The position numbers and the translations under genes were made by a program. Source: SG8-30 sp963710135 (GTDB lineage Bacteria; Pseudomonadota; Gammaproteobacteria; Steroidobacterales; Steroidobacteraceae). Taken from it: a stretch of 64,000 bases of DNA. Where the stretch lies: assembly GCA_963710135.1 (NCBI GenBank), contig CAVPYY010000006.1:682001-746000 (forward strand), given 5' to 3'. Positions 41,730-51,111 of this stretch are shown in pieces. The notes under the pieces were generated by a model. That model worked only from the letters and a program-made list of their open reading frames with translations. It made no database searches and was not told the DNA's origin. The stretch's first letter is position 1; each line of letters opens with the position of its first letter.

Positions 41730-43859
41730 TCAGCGCGGCCGGTGCCGGCGCATGGCCTCGAGCACGGGCCGGGCGGCATCTCCGGCGAAGACCGCAGCCA
41801 GGTCGGAATCGAGCTTGCGCTGCCAGTTCGGATACTGCGTGCTGGTGCCGGGCACGTTGACCGGATCGGTCATGCCCAGCAGGTCCTCCGCCTGCACGAC
41901 GGCCAGGGTCGAGGCCGACGCGGCGAGGAAGGCGTGCACGGCGCCGGCGAACTCCGGCTCGAAGTGATCGACCGGCCAGCGGGGCCGCACGCCCGCCGCG
42001 GCGAGCGCGTCGATCAGGCGCTCACGATCGTGGGCACGCGCAGCCTCCATCTCGGCGCGCACTTCCGGCGACGGGTAGAGGTCGAGGCGATCGCGCAGCT
42101 CGATGTCACTGCCCTCCCACCAGCTCTTCAGGGTAGGCAGGTCGTGCGTCGACACCGACGCGAGCGCGCGCCGTGTCCAGTCGGCAGGCCCGAGAAAACC
42201 CCCATCGGCCGCCCTTTCGAAATAGAGCACCTTGTAGTGATACACGCCGAAGGCCTGCATCGCGCGGCGCACTTCGCCCGGCACGGTGCCGAGATCCTCG
42301 CCGATGACCAGACAGCGGTTGCGCCAGCTCTCGAGCGCCACGATGCCCAGCAGCTCGTCGAGCGGATAGTGCACGTAGCCGCCATCGGTGGCGGTCAGCC
42401 CGCGGGGCACCCACCACAGCCGGTACAGCGCCATCACGTGATCGAGCCTGAGCGCGCCGAAGTGGCGCATGCTGTCCTGCATGAGCGCGATGAAGGGGCG
42501 GTACGCCGCCCGCATCAGCGCGGCCGGGTCCTGCGGCGGGATCCCCCAGTCCTGGCCCTTCAGCGCCAGCGCATCGGGCGGCGCGCCGATGGATGCCGCG
42601 AGGCGATAGACGTCCTGGTTGGACCAGCTCTCGGACCCGCCGGGGCTGACGCCCACGGCCACGTCGCCATACAACCCGATCGACATGCCCGCGTCGCGCG
42701 CGGTGCGCGCCGCGGCGGCAAGCTGGCAGTCCGCCAGCCACTGCAGCCAGGCATGAAACTCGACCCGCTGGGCGGCGGCGCGTTCGAACGCCGCCACCGC
42801 CCGGCTCGCCGGGTCGCGGTACGGCTCCGGCCAGGAGGTCCAGCCGCCGCGCGCGGAGAGCTCCGCCCGCATCGACTCGTCGAGCGCCTCGAACACGGCG
42901 TGCCGGCGCAGCGACTCGCCGCGTGCCGCGAGGAAGGCCTGGAACTCGAGCCCCCGCTGGGTCTTGCGCTCGAGATGTGCGCGCCTGAAATGACCATGCA
43001 GGATGTGCAGGATCTGCAGTTTCACGACCGCAACGCCGTGATAATCCACCTGCGTAGTCGCCCGCAGGCGCGCCAGCTCTGCCTGGAAACGCCGCTCGGC
43101 GATGCGTTTCCGCGCCTCGTCGCATTCGGCGAGCTCCGGGACGGCGTCGACGGCGATATACAGGACGTTCAGCCAGTGACGGCTCGACGGACCATAGGGA
43201 CTGAACGACCCGGGGTCCGCCGCGAACAGCGCGTGCAGCGGATTCAGGCCGAGGAAGTCCGCCCCGGCGGCGGCAGCATCACGCGCCAGGCGCTCGAGAT
43301 CGACGAAGTCGCCGATCCCCCAGTTGCGCACGGAGCGGACGGTGTACAGCTGAACCGCGACGCCCCAGCGGCGCGCGCCGGAGGCCAGCTCCGGCGGCTC
43401 GTAGCAGCGCTCGGGCGCGGCCACCAGCAGGCCTTGATTGCCGACGCCTACACCCCCTGAGAGGGCCAGGCGGTGATAGCCGCGAGGCAACGGCGCGGCG
43501 GAGCGCAGCGTGACGTGCCCCGAGGCCTGGATGCAGTCGAGCGTCTCGGTGTCGCCCGACTCCAGTTGGACCTGGGCGACGGCGCTGCCGGCCGGAGCGG
43601 TGCCCCCAAGCGGCAGCTCCAGGTCCAGGCAGTCCGTGGTGGCGACCACCGCCGGCGGCAACAGCCGCCGGGTTGCCGCGCTCGTTGCGGCCGCCAGCGC
43701 CGCCCTGACTGCCGCCTGATCGTCCGCCGCAACGCCCATGGCGCGCAGGATCGCGAGGCGCGTCTCGCGGCTGAACTCGCGCAGCGTGCCCCGATGGTCG
43801 ACATAGCGCTCGCCCAGGCCCCGCAGGCTGGCAAGTTCGGCGATCGGGTCGGCGTCCAT
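41730..43859 (-). CDS. malQ: 4-alpha-glucanotransferase (amylomaltase)
   Basis: 709 residues from ATG 43859, intact; an in-frame ATG at 43880 lies in the upstream gene. Cytosolic GH77 enzyme that transfers glucan chains between maltodextrins and releases glucose. RRWGVAVQLYTVRSVRNWGIGDF, LNPLHALF, GLYGDVAVGVSPGGSESW, the nucleophile aspartate in ALRLDHVMALYRLWWVPRG, the acid/base glutamate in VIGEDLGTVP and SVSTHDLPTLKSWW are the family signatures. It processes dextrins imported by MalEFGK. Confidence 0.95.
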   Translation of the reverse strand: MDADPIAELASLRGLGERYVDHRGTLREFSRETRLAILRAMGVAADDQAAVRAALAAATSAATRRLLPPAVVATTDCLDLELPLGGTAPAGSAVAQVQLESGDTETLDCIQASGHVTLRSAAPLPRGYHRLALSGGVGVGNQGLLVAAPERCYEPPELASGARRWGVAVQLYTVRSVRNWGIGDFVDLERLARDAAAAGADFLGLNPLHALFAADPGSFSPYGPSSRHWLNVLYIAVDAVPELAECDEARKRIAERRFQAELARLRATTQVDYHGVAVVKLQILHILHGHFRRAHLERKTQRGLEFQAFLAARGESLRRHAVFEALDESMRAELSARGGWTSWPEPYRDPASRAVAAFERAAAQRVEFHAWLQWLADCQLAAAARTARDAGMSIGLYGDVAVGVSPGGSESWSNQDVYRLAASIGAPPDALALKGQDWGIPPQDPAALMRAAYRPFIALMQDSMRHFGALRLDHVMALYRLWWVPRGLTATDGGYVHYPLDELLGIVALESWRNRCLVIGEDLGTVPGEVRRAMQAFGVYHYKVLYFERAADGGFLGPADWTRRALASVSTHDLPTLKSWWEGSDIELRDRLDLYPSPEVRAEMEAARAHDRERLIDALAAAGVRPRWPVDHFEPEFAGAVHAFLAASASTLAVVQAEDLLGMTDPVNVPGTSTQYPNWQRKLDSDLAAVFAGDAARPVLEAMRRHRPR

Positions 43860-43866
43860 GGGCCTG

Positions 43867-45033
43867 CTACAGCTCCCCAAGGATCTTGCGGCGCAGCTCC
43901 GCGTGCTCCTCGGGCGTGATCAACCCGTCCTCCAGCAGCTGGTTGAGTTCACGCAGCCGCTGCGCGACCGTTCTCGGCTGGGAGGATGCCGCCGCCGGCC
44001 CGGCGCCCGCAGCAGGACGCCCGGCAGCGGGTCTGGGCGGCCGTGTGGCGTTCTCGACCCGTGCCGCCACCGCCGCATCGACCGGCTCACCGGCGGGCGT
44101 CGCCGCGGCGCGTCCATCCGGCGCGATACCCGGGACCGCGGCCAGGCGCGGTGCCACGACGTCGTAGTCTTCGAGCACGCGCTGTTGCACGCCGGCGGGC
44201 GCAAGAATGTCGATCACCGGCGGCATGCCCGGATCGACGTCCGAACGTATCCCGAAGGACTCGAAGGACATGCCCTTGGCCACCCCCATGGTCATCATCG
44301 GCGCCCGCTGGCGTGAGCCCAGCACCGGTGGGCCGGCCTGTTCGAGGTCCGCGCCGGTGACGATCACGCTGTAGCCCCAGGCCTCGCTCGCCGGCCCGCC
44401 GAGGAACTCGCGTGGCACGAAGAAATCGACCGTCCTGCCGCTCACGCGGACCTTGCCCGGAAAATAGTAGAGCGAATCGGTCTGGTTCTTGAGCTCGCCG
44501 GCGATGAAGTCCAGCCGGTACTTCGACACCCGGCCCTCACGCGCCCGCAGCTCCGCCTCCGCCTCCGCCAGCAGCTGCGATTCGAGTATCGAAGAGGCCA
44601 CCTCCGGCCGGGGCGTCAACACCACTGCCTTCTCCCAGGCGAACTGCCGGTCGACCGCCACCCGCCGGCCGGGAAGCGCCTGGGTCTTGCCCGAACCCGC
44701 CACCCGGTCCGTGTCGATGTAGACGTCGACGTTGAAGGTGTAGAAACCGTTGCGCGCCACCCGGTCCATGCGATTCTGGCCGACCTGGGTGACCACGCCG
44801 CGTGGATCACGCACGGGCTTGGCGAACTCCACCCGGAACCAGGTGCCGTCCGCCTCGTTCTCGGCCGAGAAGGACACCAGGTCGAGGTCGCCGGGCGCGA
44901 AGTCATCCCGGTTGGGGTAGATCAGCACGCCTGAACCGTTGTCGTCCCCCTTGGGATCCTGCAGCACGAAGACCGGCGCCGCGGCAGCGCCAGCGGAGGC
45001 GAGAATCAGCAGGAACGCGAACGCACGACGCAT
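43867..45033 (-). CDS. Exported glucodextranase-C-like protein with C-terminal SHOCT-type motif
   Basis: 388 residues from ATG 45033, with a signal peptide (LLILASAGAAAA). The N-terminal 260 residues begin VFVLQDPKGDDNGSGVLIYP and resemble the C-terminal binding module of glucodextranases and related alpha-glucan enzymes. A Pro/Ala linker is followed by a SHOCT-like tail (LRELNQLLEDGLITPEEHAELRRKILGEL). Intact. No catalytic domain is present, so it may bind alpha-glucan in the periplasm or at the outer membrane. It is a distant paralogue of the protein at 47310-48113. Confidence 0.7.
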   Translation of the reverse strand: MRRAFAFLLILASAGAAAAPVFVLQDPKGDDNGSGVLIYPNRDDFAPGDLDLVSFSAENEADGTWFRVEFAKPVRDPRGVVTQVGQNRMDRVARNGFYTFNVDVYIDTDRVAGSGKTQALPGRRVAVDRQFAWEKAVVLTPRPEVASSILESQLLAEAEAELRAREGRVSKYRLDFIAGELKNQTDSLYYFPGKVRVSGRTVDFFVPREFLGGPASEAWGYSVIVTGADLEQAGPPVLGSRQRAPMMTMGVAKGMSFESFGIRSDVDPGMPPVIDILAPAGVQQRVLEDYDVVAPRLAAVPGIAPDGRAAATPAGEPVDAAVAARVENATRPPRPAAGRPAAGAGPAAASSQPRTVAQRLRELNQLLEDGLITPEEHAELRRKILGEL

Positions 45034-45053
45034 GAATTTCCAGGGGTCTAGAC

Positions 45054-45092
45054 GCAAAAACACCGGGACGGCCGCTTGCGCAGCCGCCCCGG
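45054..45092 (-). terminator. Rho-independent terminator after the porin-like gene
   Basis: On the minus strand CCGGGGCGGCTGC and GCGGCCGTCCCGG form an imperfect 13-bp stem around a short loop (45092 to 45063), followed by TGTTTTTG. It separates the transport part of the locus from the SHOCT-protein/malQ/DUF4032 genes, perhaps as an attenuator within one long unit. Confidence 0.65.
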
Positions 45093-45110
45093 CGACAGCG
45101 AAGCGGTGAC

Positions 45111-47279
45111 TCAGAAGCTGACCTTCATGAACACCTTCATCCGGTACTGATCGTACTTGGTCTGGGTGAGCGGAATGTTGCCGAGCGGCGTGGCGATCGC
45201 CACGATGCCGGGCCCTGGCACCAGCCTGGAGAAGCTCGTGCCGTTGTTCGTGTAGAACTCCGGATCGTACTTGCCCCACAGCCAGTCGAACGTCCCGCCG
45301 AACTCCACGCCGGAGAGGAAGTAGCTGAAGTCGAGCCCGAGACGGTTCTTCTCGTGCTTGCCGGTCAGGTACTCGACATAGCCAAAGTCATTGCTCGCCT
45401 CGAAGCCGAGACCGACCGGCGCCACGTCGACCGTACCGTCGATCAGGTCGACCTTGTGCAGTTCGTAGGTCAGCCTGAGGTACAGGTCCGGATGGATCTG
45501 GTAACCCGCGCTGATGCCATAGGTGTCGTAATCGGCCGTGCGATCGTCGCACTCCAGGCAGCCGCCCAGGCCCAGGTTCGGCACCCAGTCCGGGTTGAGC
45601 GCGAAGCCCGCCGCGCCCGGATAGCCGTCGTAGGCGTCCGCGAGGCCCGCCGCCGTGGTGGCGCGCTTGTCCTGGTCCTCGATCCGCTTGTAGCGGAACG
45701 CCAGGTCAACGCCGTTGGCGAAGTCCAGCGTGTAGTTCGCGCGGAACGAGTAGATCTGCATTTCCCGGTCCTGGTAGGGCGCGTACGGCGAACGCCAGTC
45801 GCCGCCGAGACCCCAGGAATGCGTGCCTTCCATGCGCGGGTAGATGCAGCCGAGGTCCTTGTCCGGCAAGCCGCTGGCATCGCGCAGGTTGCAGGCCTGC
45901 CAGTTGGTGTCGAAGCCGATGTCGCTGTACTCGGCCGCGAATTCCCAGTCGCCGATGCGGTACTTGGGGACGATGGTGAAGCCCTTCCAGCCGATGACCG
46001 AGTACGCCACCGGCTCGTCGAAGTCGGTGAAGTCGTTGTCGGCCATGCCGGAGACGACCTGTTGCACCTCGCCGTTCCAGCCGCCATAGCCGAGGCCCGC
46101 GGTGGCATTGCCGTTGGCGTAGTTGCCGCAGCGCGCCTGCACGTTGGAGCCCGTGTTCCCGGTCAGGTCCGCATAGATGCAGTTGTAGTCCGGGCGGCCC
46201 CACTGGAAGGTGGCTTCCTGGCCCTCGGTCAGCAGCACGTCGGCCTCGCGCCGCGCGGACGTCACCGAGACGTAGTCGGCACCGATGAAGAAGTACTGCG
46301 CCGCGACGGTCAGCCCGTCGATTCCCAGGTCGTTGAACTCCAGGTTGATCAGGTAGGACTCGCCGTCGGTGTCCGACATCGGTGTCGGGCTGAAGCGGCA
46401 GTTGCCATTGAATGTCAGGTCGCAGACGTCGGAATCGATGTCGAAACTCGAGTCGTAATAGGCGCCGCTGATGTCGACGAAGCCGAGACCGGAGTACTGC
46501 CCCTTCAGGCCAAGGATCGTGTTCTTGTACCGCGTGACCGTGTCACGGCCGTCGAGCGTGTCGGTATCGGTCGGATCGACCTCGTCATCCTGGATGATCT
46601 CGTAGATGCCCGTGACGTTCCAGTCCGGACTCGGCGAGTACTTGAGCTGTCCGATCCACGCCGCATCCTGGGCGAACAACTCGCCGGTGTTGAACTGCGG
46701 CCCCTGGAACAGGCGCGCCAGCGATACCCGCGCCAGATCCCAGCGCAGGTCGCGCCCCAGCGCCGAGCCCTGCAGCAGGATGCCCGAGCTGTTGTCGCGG
46801 TCGATGTAGCGGAACTTGCCCTGGGTGAAGGGATCGAACATGCCCCAGTCGTTGCTGCCGATGGTGGCGGAGTCGATCCACTCGTAACCGGGCGTGATGC
46901 GCGCCCAGGCGCCGCGCAGCTTCATGTACTGCGCGGAGCGGGGATCGTTCTCCTGGGCGCCGAAACCGCCGAAGTTCGCCCAGAAATTCTGGTTGAACCG
47001 CGCCTTGATGCGCCCACCGATCTCCACCTGCTTGGACACCTGCGAGTTGAACATCAGCTCGAACTCGATGCCCTGGCCCTGGTCGCCACCGGCTTCGCCG
47101 GGCGTGGTCTCGGCGTTGTTGTACAGCGCGTTCTGCAGCTGGCGATTGCCGTCCAGGAACTTCGCGTAGATGCTGCCGAAGAACTTGATCTCGCCGACCT
47201 CGGCGGCCTGGGCACCGGCGGACACCGTGCCCAGTGTGGCGGCCACCGCGGCCGCAAGCATTGCATTACGGGACTTCAT
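45111..47279 (-). CDS. Large outer-membrane beta-barrel protein, presumed maltodextrin porin
   Basis: 722 residues, intact, with a signal peptide (cleavage near AGAQAAE). Alternating amphipathic strands run throughout and the chain ends MKVFMKVSF, with the terminal aromatic residue needed for BAM assembly. It begins like a trimeric porin (VGEIKFFGSIYAKFLDG), but it is far longer and has cysteine-bearing loops (for example VCDLTFNGNCRF and GGCLECDDRT) that may form disulfides. I do not recognise a named family. Its place between MalEFG and MalQ argues for a dextrin channel, the role LamB or a TonB receptor plays elsewhere. Confidence 0.72.
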   Translation of the reverse strand: MKSRNAMLAAAVAATLGTVSAGAQAAEVGEIKFFGSIYAKFLDGNRQLQNALYNNAETTPGEAGGDQGQGIEFELMFNSQVSKQVEIGGRIKARFNQNFWANFGGFGAQENDPRSAQYMKLRGAWARITPGYEWIDSATIGSNDWGMFDPFTQGKFRYIDRDNSSGILLQGSALGRDLRWDLARVSLARLFQGPQFNTGELFAQDAAWIGQLKYSPSPDWNVTGIYEIIQDDEVDPTDTDTLDGRDTVTRYKNTILGLKGQYSGLGFVDISGAYYDSSFDIDSDVCDLTFNGNCRFSPTPMSDTDGESYLINLEFNDLGIDGLTVAAQYFFIGADYVSVTSARREADVLLTEGQEATFQWGRPDYNCIYADLTGNTGSNVQARCGNYANGNATAGLGYGGWNGEVQQVVSGMADNDFTDFDEPVAYSVIGWKGFTIVPKYRIGDWEFAAEYSDIGFDTNWQACNLRDASGLPDKDLGCIYPRMEGTHSWGLGGDWRSPYAPYQDREMQIYSFRANYTLDFANGVDLAFRYKRIEDQDKRATTAAGLADAYDGYPGAAGFALNPDWVPNLGLGGCLECDDRTADYDTYGISAGYQIHPDLYLRLTYELHKVDLIDGTVDVAPVGLGFEASNDFGYVEYLTGKHEKNRLGLDFSYFLSGVEFGGTFDWLWGKYDPEFYTNNGTSFSRLVPGPGIVAIATPLGNIPLTQTKYDQYRMKVFMKVSF

Positions 47280-47309
47280 TCTTGTCTCTCCCTGTGCCAG
47301 AGCGGCGGC

Positions 47310-48113
47310 TTACTTTCGCACCATCACGAGCGTAGCCGGCTTGACCGACTCGCCCTCGGGACCGCACTCGTAGGCGAGCATGTCGTACTGCGCCTGCGCC
47401 TCGGCGGCGTCGCCCGTGCCCTTGCCGGCCAGGATGTCCATCACGTGCGGATCGCAGTTGCCGTCGTTGCCGCCGCCGAAGCGATGCTGCCCCTCGAACT
47501 CGTTGACCTTGCGGGTCAGCAGGTCGGCCTTGTCCGGGAAGCCCTCGTTGGACTGCATCACCACCTGATAGCCCCAGGTCGCCGGATCGCCCTCGCCCAG
47601 CTCGTCCTTCTTGACCTTGGCGCTGATGGTACGGCCGGCACCGGTCGTGCGACGCGGCACCACGATGTCCGCTGCGACGTCTGCCGCCTTGGTGCGGATC
47701 TCGGCCTGCACGCGCGAGGCCGGCTGCGGTGAGAGGATCACGACCTTGTCCCAGGCGCTGTCCTCGGCAAACGAAATGTTCTGGCCGGCGAGACCCGTGG
47801 TATGGCCGCCTTCCTTGTTGTCGATATAGATGAACACCATCTGCACGGCGAAACCCACGCCCATGCCCCAGGGGTCACGAAGCTTGTCATTGACAGTGAC
47901 GTTGAAGCCGACGCTGCCGCCGTCGGTGACCTCCAGTTCGACCAGATCGAACGAGCCCGGCGTGTAGACCGCATCGGTCGGGTACACATAGTTTCCCGGC
48001 CCCTTGTCGTCGCCGACGGGGTCCATGAACTTGACGTCTGCGGCCATCGCGGTCGTCGACATGATCAGACCGCAGGCGCAGGCCGCGGCCGAGCGACGGA
48101 TATCGAACTTCAT
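47310..48113 (-). CDS. Exported glucodextranase-C-like binding protein
   Basis: 267 residues with a signal peptide (cleavage near AMAAD). VKFMDPVGDDKGPGNYVYPTDAVYTPGSFDLVELEV matches the start of the paralogue at 43867-45033, and WDKVVILSPQP is also shared. Intact. It lies 30 bases before the porin-like gene and 46 after malG, so it is probably a periplasmic or surface accessory of dextrin capture. No enzyme domain is attached. Confidence 0.7.
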   Translation of the reverse strand: MKFDIRRSAAACACGLIMSTTAMAADVKFMDPVGDDKGPGNYVYPTDAVYTPGSFDLVELEVTDGGSVGFNVTVNDKLRDPWGMGVGFAVQMVFIYIDNKEGGHTTGLAGQNISFAEDSAWDKVVILSPQPASRVQAEIRTKAADVAADIVVPRRTTGAGRTISAKVKKDELGEGDPATWGYQVVMQSNEGFPDKADLLTRKVNEFEGQHRFGGGNDGNCDPHVMDILAGKGTGDAAEAQAQYDMLAYECGPEGESVKPATLVMVRK

Positions 48114-48159
48114 TACAGCAACCTCCTGTTACGCCGTCGCGGGCCCAGCCGCGCGGCAC

Positions 48160-49041
48160 TCAACCCTTGACTCCGCCGGCCGTGAGGCCAGACACCAGGT
48201 ACTTCTGCAGAAACAGAAACAAAGCGACCACCGGCAGCGAGACGATGATCGATCCGGCGGCGAAATAGCCCCACAGCGATGAAAAGCCGCCGACGAAGAA
48301 CTTGAGCCCCACCGGGGCAGTGTACTTGGCTTCCTCCTCGAGGAACGTGGCCGCGAGGATGAACTCGTTCCAGCCCGTCATGAAGGAAAACAGCGCGGTC
48401 ACCGCTACGGCAGGCTTCGCCAGCGGCAGGATGATCCGGAAGAATATCGTCTGCCGGGAGGCACCATCCATGATGGCCGATTCCTCGATCTCGATCGGGA
48501 TGGTATCGAAGTAGCCCTTCAGCATCCATACGCAGAACGGGATGGCGGTGACTGCATAGACCATTATCAGGCCGAGATACGAGTTGCCGAGCCCGAGCCA
48601 GCCCACGACGATGATATACAGCGGCACCAGCAGCAGCGTGCCGGGGAACATCTGCGAAACCAGGAACGACATCATCCCGGCACGTCGTCCCGGAAACGAG
48701 AACCGCGAAAACGCGTAGGCGGCCGTGCACGCCAGGAACACGCCTACCACGGTGGTGGCCGCGGCCACGATCGCGCTGTTGATGATCCAGGTGAGGAAGG
48801 GCTGCTCGGTCAGGACGTCGCGGAAGTTGGCGAGCGACCATTGCCCCGGCCAGGGCAGCACGGCGCGCAGCCGGTCGAGCGCGCCGGGGTCGGCGGGCAC
48901 GTCGGCGAACGCCAGGTTCTGGGTGCCCGAGAAGGCGACGCTGATCACCCACAGGATCGGGTAGATCGCGACCAGGGTGAACGTGATCAGGAAGGCGTGC
49001 AGGGCCAGATGCACGTTCCGGTCGCCGCTGCGCTTGATCAT
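48160..49041 (-). CDS. malG: Maltodextrin ABC transporter permease MalG
   Basis: 293 residues, intact. Six TM helices are expected. SQMFPGTLLLVPLYIIVVGWLGL, then GNSYLGLIMVYAVTAIPFCVWMLKGYF and the EAA loop IEESAIMDGASRQTIFFRIILPLAKP are typical MalG features. ATG 49041 overlaps the malF stop. Confidence 0.93.
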   Translation of the reverse strand: MIKRSGDRNVHLALHAFLITFTLVAIYPILWVISVAFSGTQNLAFADVPADPGALDRLRAVLPWPGQWSLANFRDVLTEQPFLTWIINSAIVAAATTVVGVFLACTAAYAFSRFSFPGRRAGMMSFLVSQMFPGTLLLVPLYIIVVGWLGLGNSYLGLIMVYAVTAIPFCVWMLKGYFDTIPIEIEESAIMDGASRQTIFFRIILPLAKPAVAVTALFSFMTGWNEFILAATFLEEEAKYTAPVGLKFFVGGFSSLWGYFAAGSIIVSLPVVALFLFLQKYLVSGLTAGGVKG

Positions 49042-51081
49042 TTGTGCACCGCCTCGGTCGCCCGCGTCAGCCGGGTCTGCAACACGCCATACATCAGCAG
49101 GATCATGAAGATCACCGTCGAGTAGGCAGCCGCGTAGGCGTAACGATACTCCTCGAAAGCGATCTTGTATGCCTTGGTGATCAGGATCTCGTTGGCGCCG
49201 GCCGGCTCACCGCCGGAGACCAGGTAGATCACGTTGAACATGTTGAAGGTCCACACCACCGAAAGGATGACCGCCGGGACCAGCGTCGGCTTGAGGAGCG
49301 GCAGGGTGATGTGCCAGAACTGCTGCCAGCGGGTTGCGCCCTCCACCGTCGCCGCCTCGTACATGTCCTGCGAGATCGACTGCAGCCCGCCGAGGATCAC
49401 CACCATCATGAACGGAAACGACAGCCAGCCGTTGGTGATCAGGCCGGTCATGAACGCGGGAAAGACGCCGTCCATCCAGGCGACCGGCTCGCCGCCGAAC
49501 ATCTGGATGCCCTGGTTGATGGCGCCGAACTGCGGATGAAACAGCGCCTTCCAGATGAGCGCGGTGATGTAGTTCGGGATCGCCCAGGGCAGGATCAGCA
49601 GCACGCGGTAGATGGCGCGGCCCTTGAGGCCCGGCGTATTGAGCGCCAGCGCCAGGATCATGCCGAGCGTCACGCCGACGGCCACATTGGACACGGTCCA
49701 GCAGACGGTGACGAACAGGGTCCAGTAGAAATTCTGGTAGTCGATGACCCAGCCGTCGGCCGAGCGGCTGGCGACATCCACGTCGCCAATGATGTCGATG
49801 TAGTTGGCGAACGCCGACCCAGAGATCGGTGATGGGCTCGGCCACGTTGAAGATGGTCTGACCGGTGAAGGACAGCGCGATGCCGTAGGCGAACGGGAAG
49901 AACACCAGCAGCAGCATGCCCACCATGGCCGGTGTGACATACAGGTAGGCGTGGCGATACTCGATGAGCGTCCGGCGCAAGCGCCCGGCGAATCCCAGCC
50001 CGAAGAAACCCAGGATCGCCACCCCGAGCACGAAGTTCCAGGCGAAGGAGCGCGTCAGCGGGCCGAGGCGCGCGGCGACCGCCTCGGTGACGGCGGCTTC
50101 GTTGACGCTGCCGTCGAGCGCGATCAGGCCGCGCGGCCGCTGGAAACGATCGATATCCCAGTAGGTCCTGCCGACCGCGGTACCGGTATCGAGCCCGGCG
50201 AGCGCACTCCGCAGGTCCCGCTGCTCGGACACCACGTCGTTGTTGGCGGCCACCATCGCCGCGCCAAGGTCGGATTCCCAGCGATCCCCAAGCCACCATG
50301 CGGTGCCGGCCAGCATGACGAGCGCCACAGGCCGGCAACAGCCAGCTGCGCCTGGCCTCGGGTTCACGCGCGACCACGCCTGCCCGCTCCAGCAAGGCGG
50401 CGAGGCCCAGCAGCAGGACCGTGAGCAGCGCCACCAGCATCCAGCCGGATCGTCCGGCCCCGGCAGGCTGGCCCGCCGAGACGGGCAGGTCCACCCGCAA
50501 CAGGCCCCAGACGCCGTCCGCCTCGGAGGCGAGCGGCAGCGCCACGATGACGCGCCCTGCGCCGGGGCGCTCGATGCTCACCTGCGCCTTGCGCAGCACG
50601 CCCTCGTCGCGATTGGTGTCGACCGCCGCGCGCAGTTCCTGGCCCAGGTCGAACAGCCATTTCTCGTCACGGTCGAGACGCCGCGGCAGCTCGCCCGCCA
50701 GGTCACCGGGCTCGTTGGACGCCAGCAGGCGCGCGCCCGACAGCCGCAGCACCCGGGCGCGACGCTCGCCGCCGCCCGCCGCAGACCACTGCGCCAGCAG
50801 CTCCTGCAGCGCGACGCCATCCTCCGGCGCAGCTCTCGATGCGGGTATTGACGGCCTCCGCCAGGCCCGTGGCCTCGACCACGGCGATCCGCTCCTTGCG
50901 CTCGCCCTCGATGTCGGAGGCGGCCTGCCCCTGGAACCAGCCGCCGAGACCGACCACCGCGGCCAGGCCGAAGCCGAGACCCAGCGACCGCCGGCTGCAG
51001 CAGGAAACGGCGCAGCCTCGCCGCCGGCGTATCCGCCGTGCGCACGGGCTCTCGGCCCAGATGCTGCGCCAGTTCCGTCAC
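49038..51081 (-). CDS. malF: Maltodextrin ABC permease MalF with a long N-terminal membrane/periplasmic extension (four frame breaks)
   Basis: About 680 residues when repaired, against about 500 for E. coli MalF. The C-terminal 300 residues are the standard permease, with the EAA loop YEAATVEGATRWQQFWHITLP. Before it lie a first TM (AAVVGLGGWF), a periplasmic stretch of about 170 residues (RKERIAVVEATGLAEAVNTR ... GVLRKAQVSIERPGAGRVIVALP), two TMs (WMLVALLTVLLLGLAALL; VALVMLAGTAWWLG) and a second periplasmic stretch of about 80 residues. Breaks near 51000, 50833, 50335 and 49820 each fit one extra base. The first start is ATG 51081. The extension resembles a Cache-like sensor input region, an inference. 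Confidence 0.85.
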
Positions 51082-51111
51082 GTGCTCTGCTGTCCCTCGC
51101 GGCGGGCGCGG

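Noticed and set aside
43860..43880. Upstream ATG 43880 as malQ start
   Set aside because: It lies inside the preceding gene's C-terminal codons; ATG 43859 follows that stop closely.
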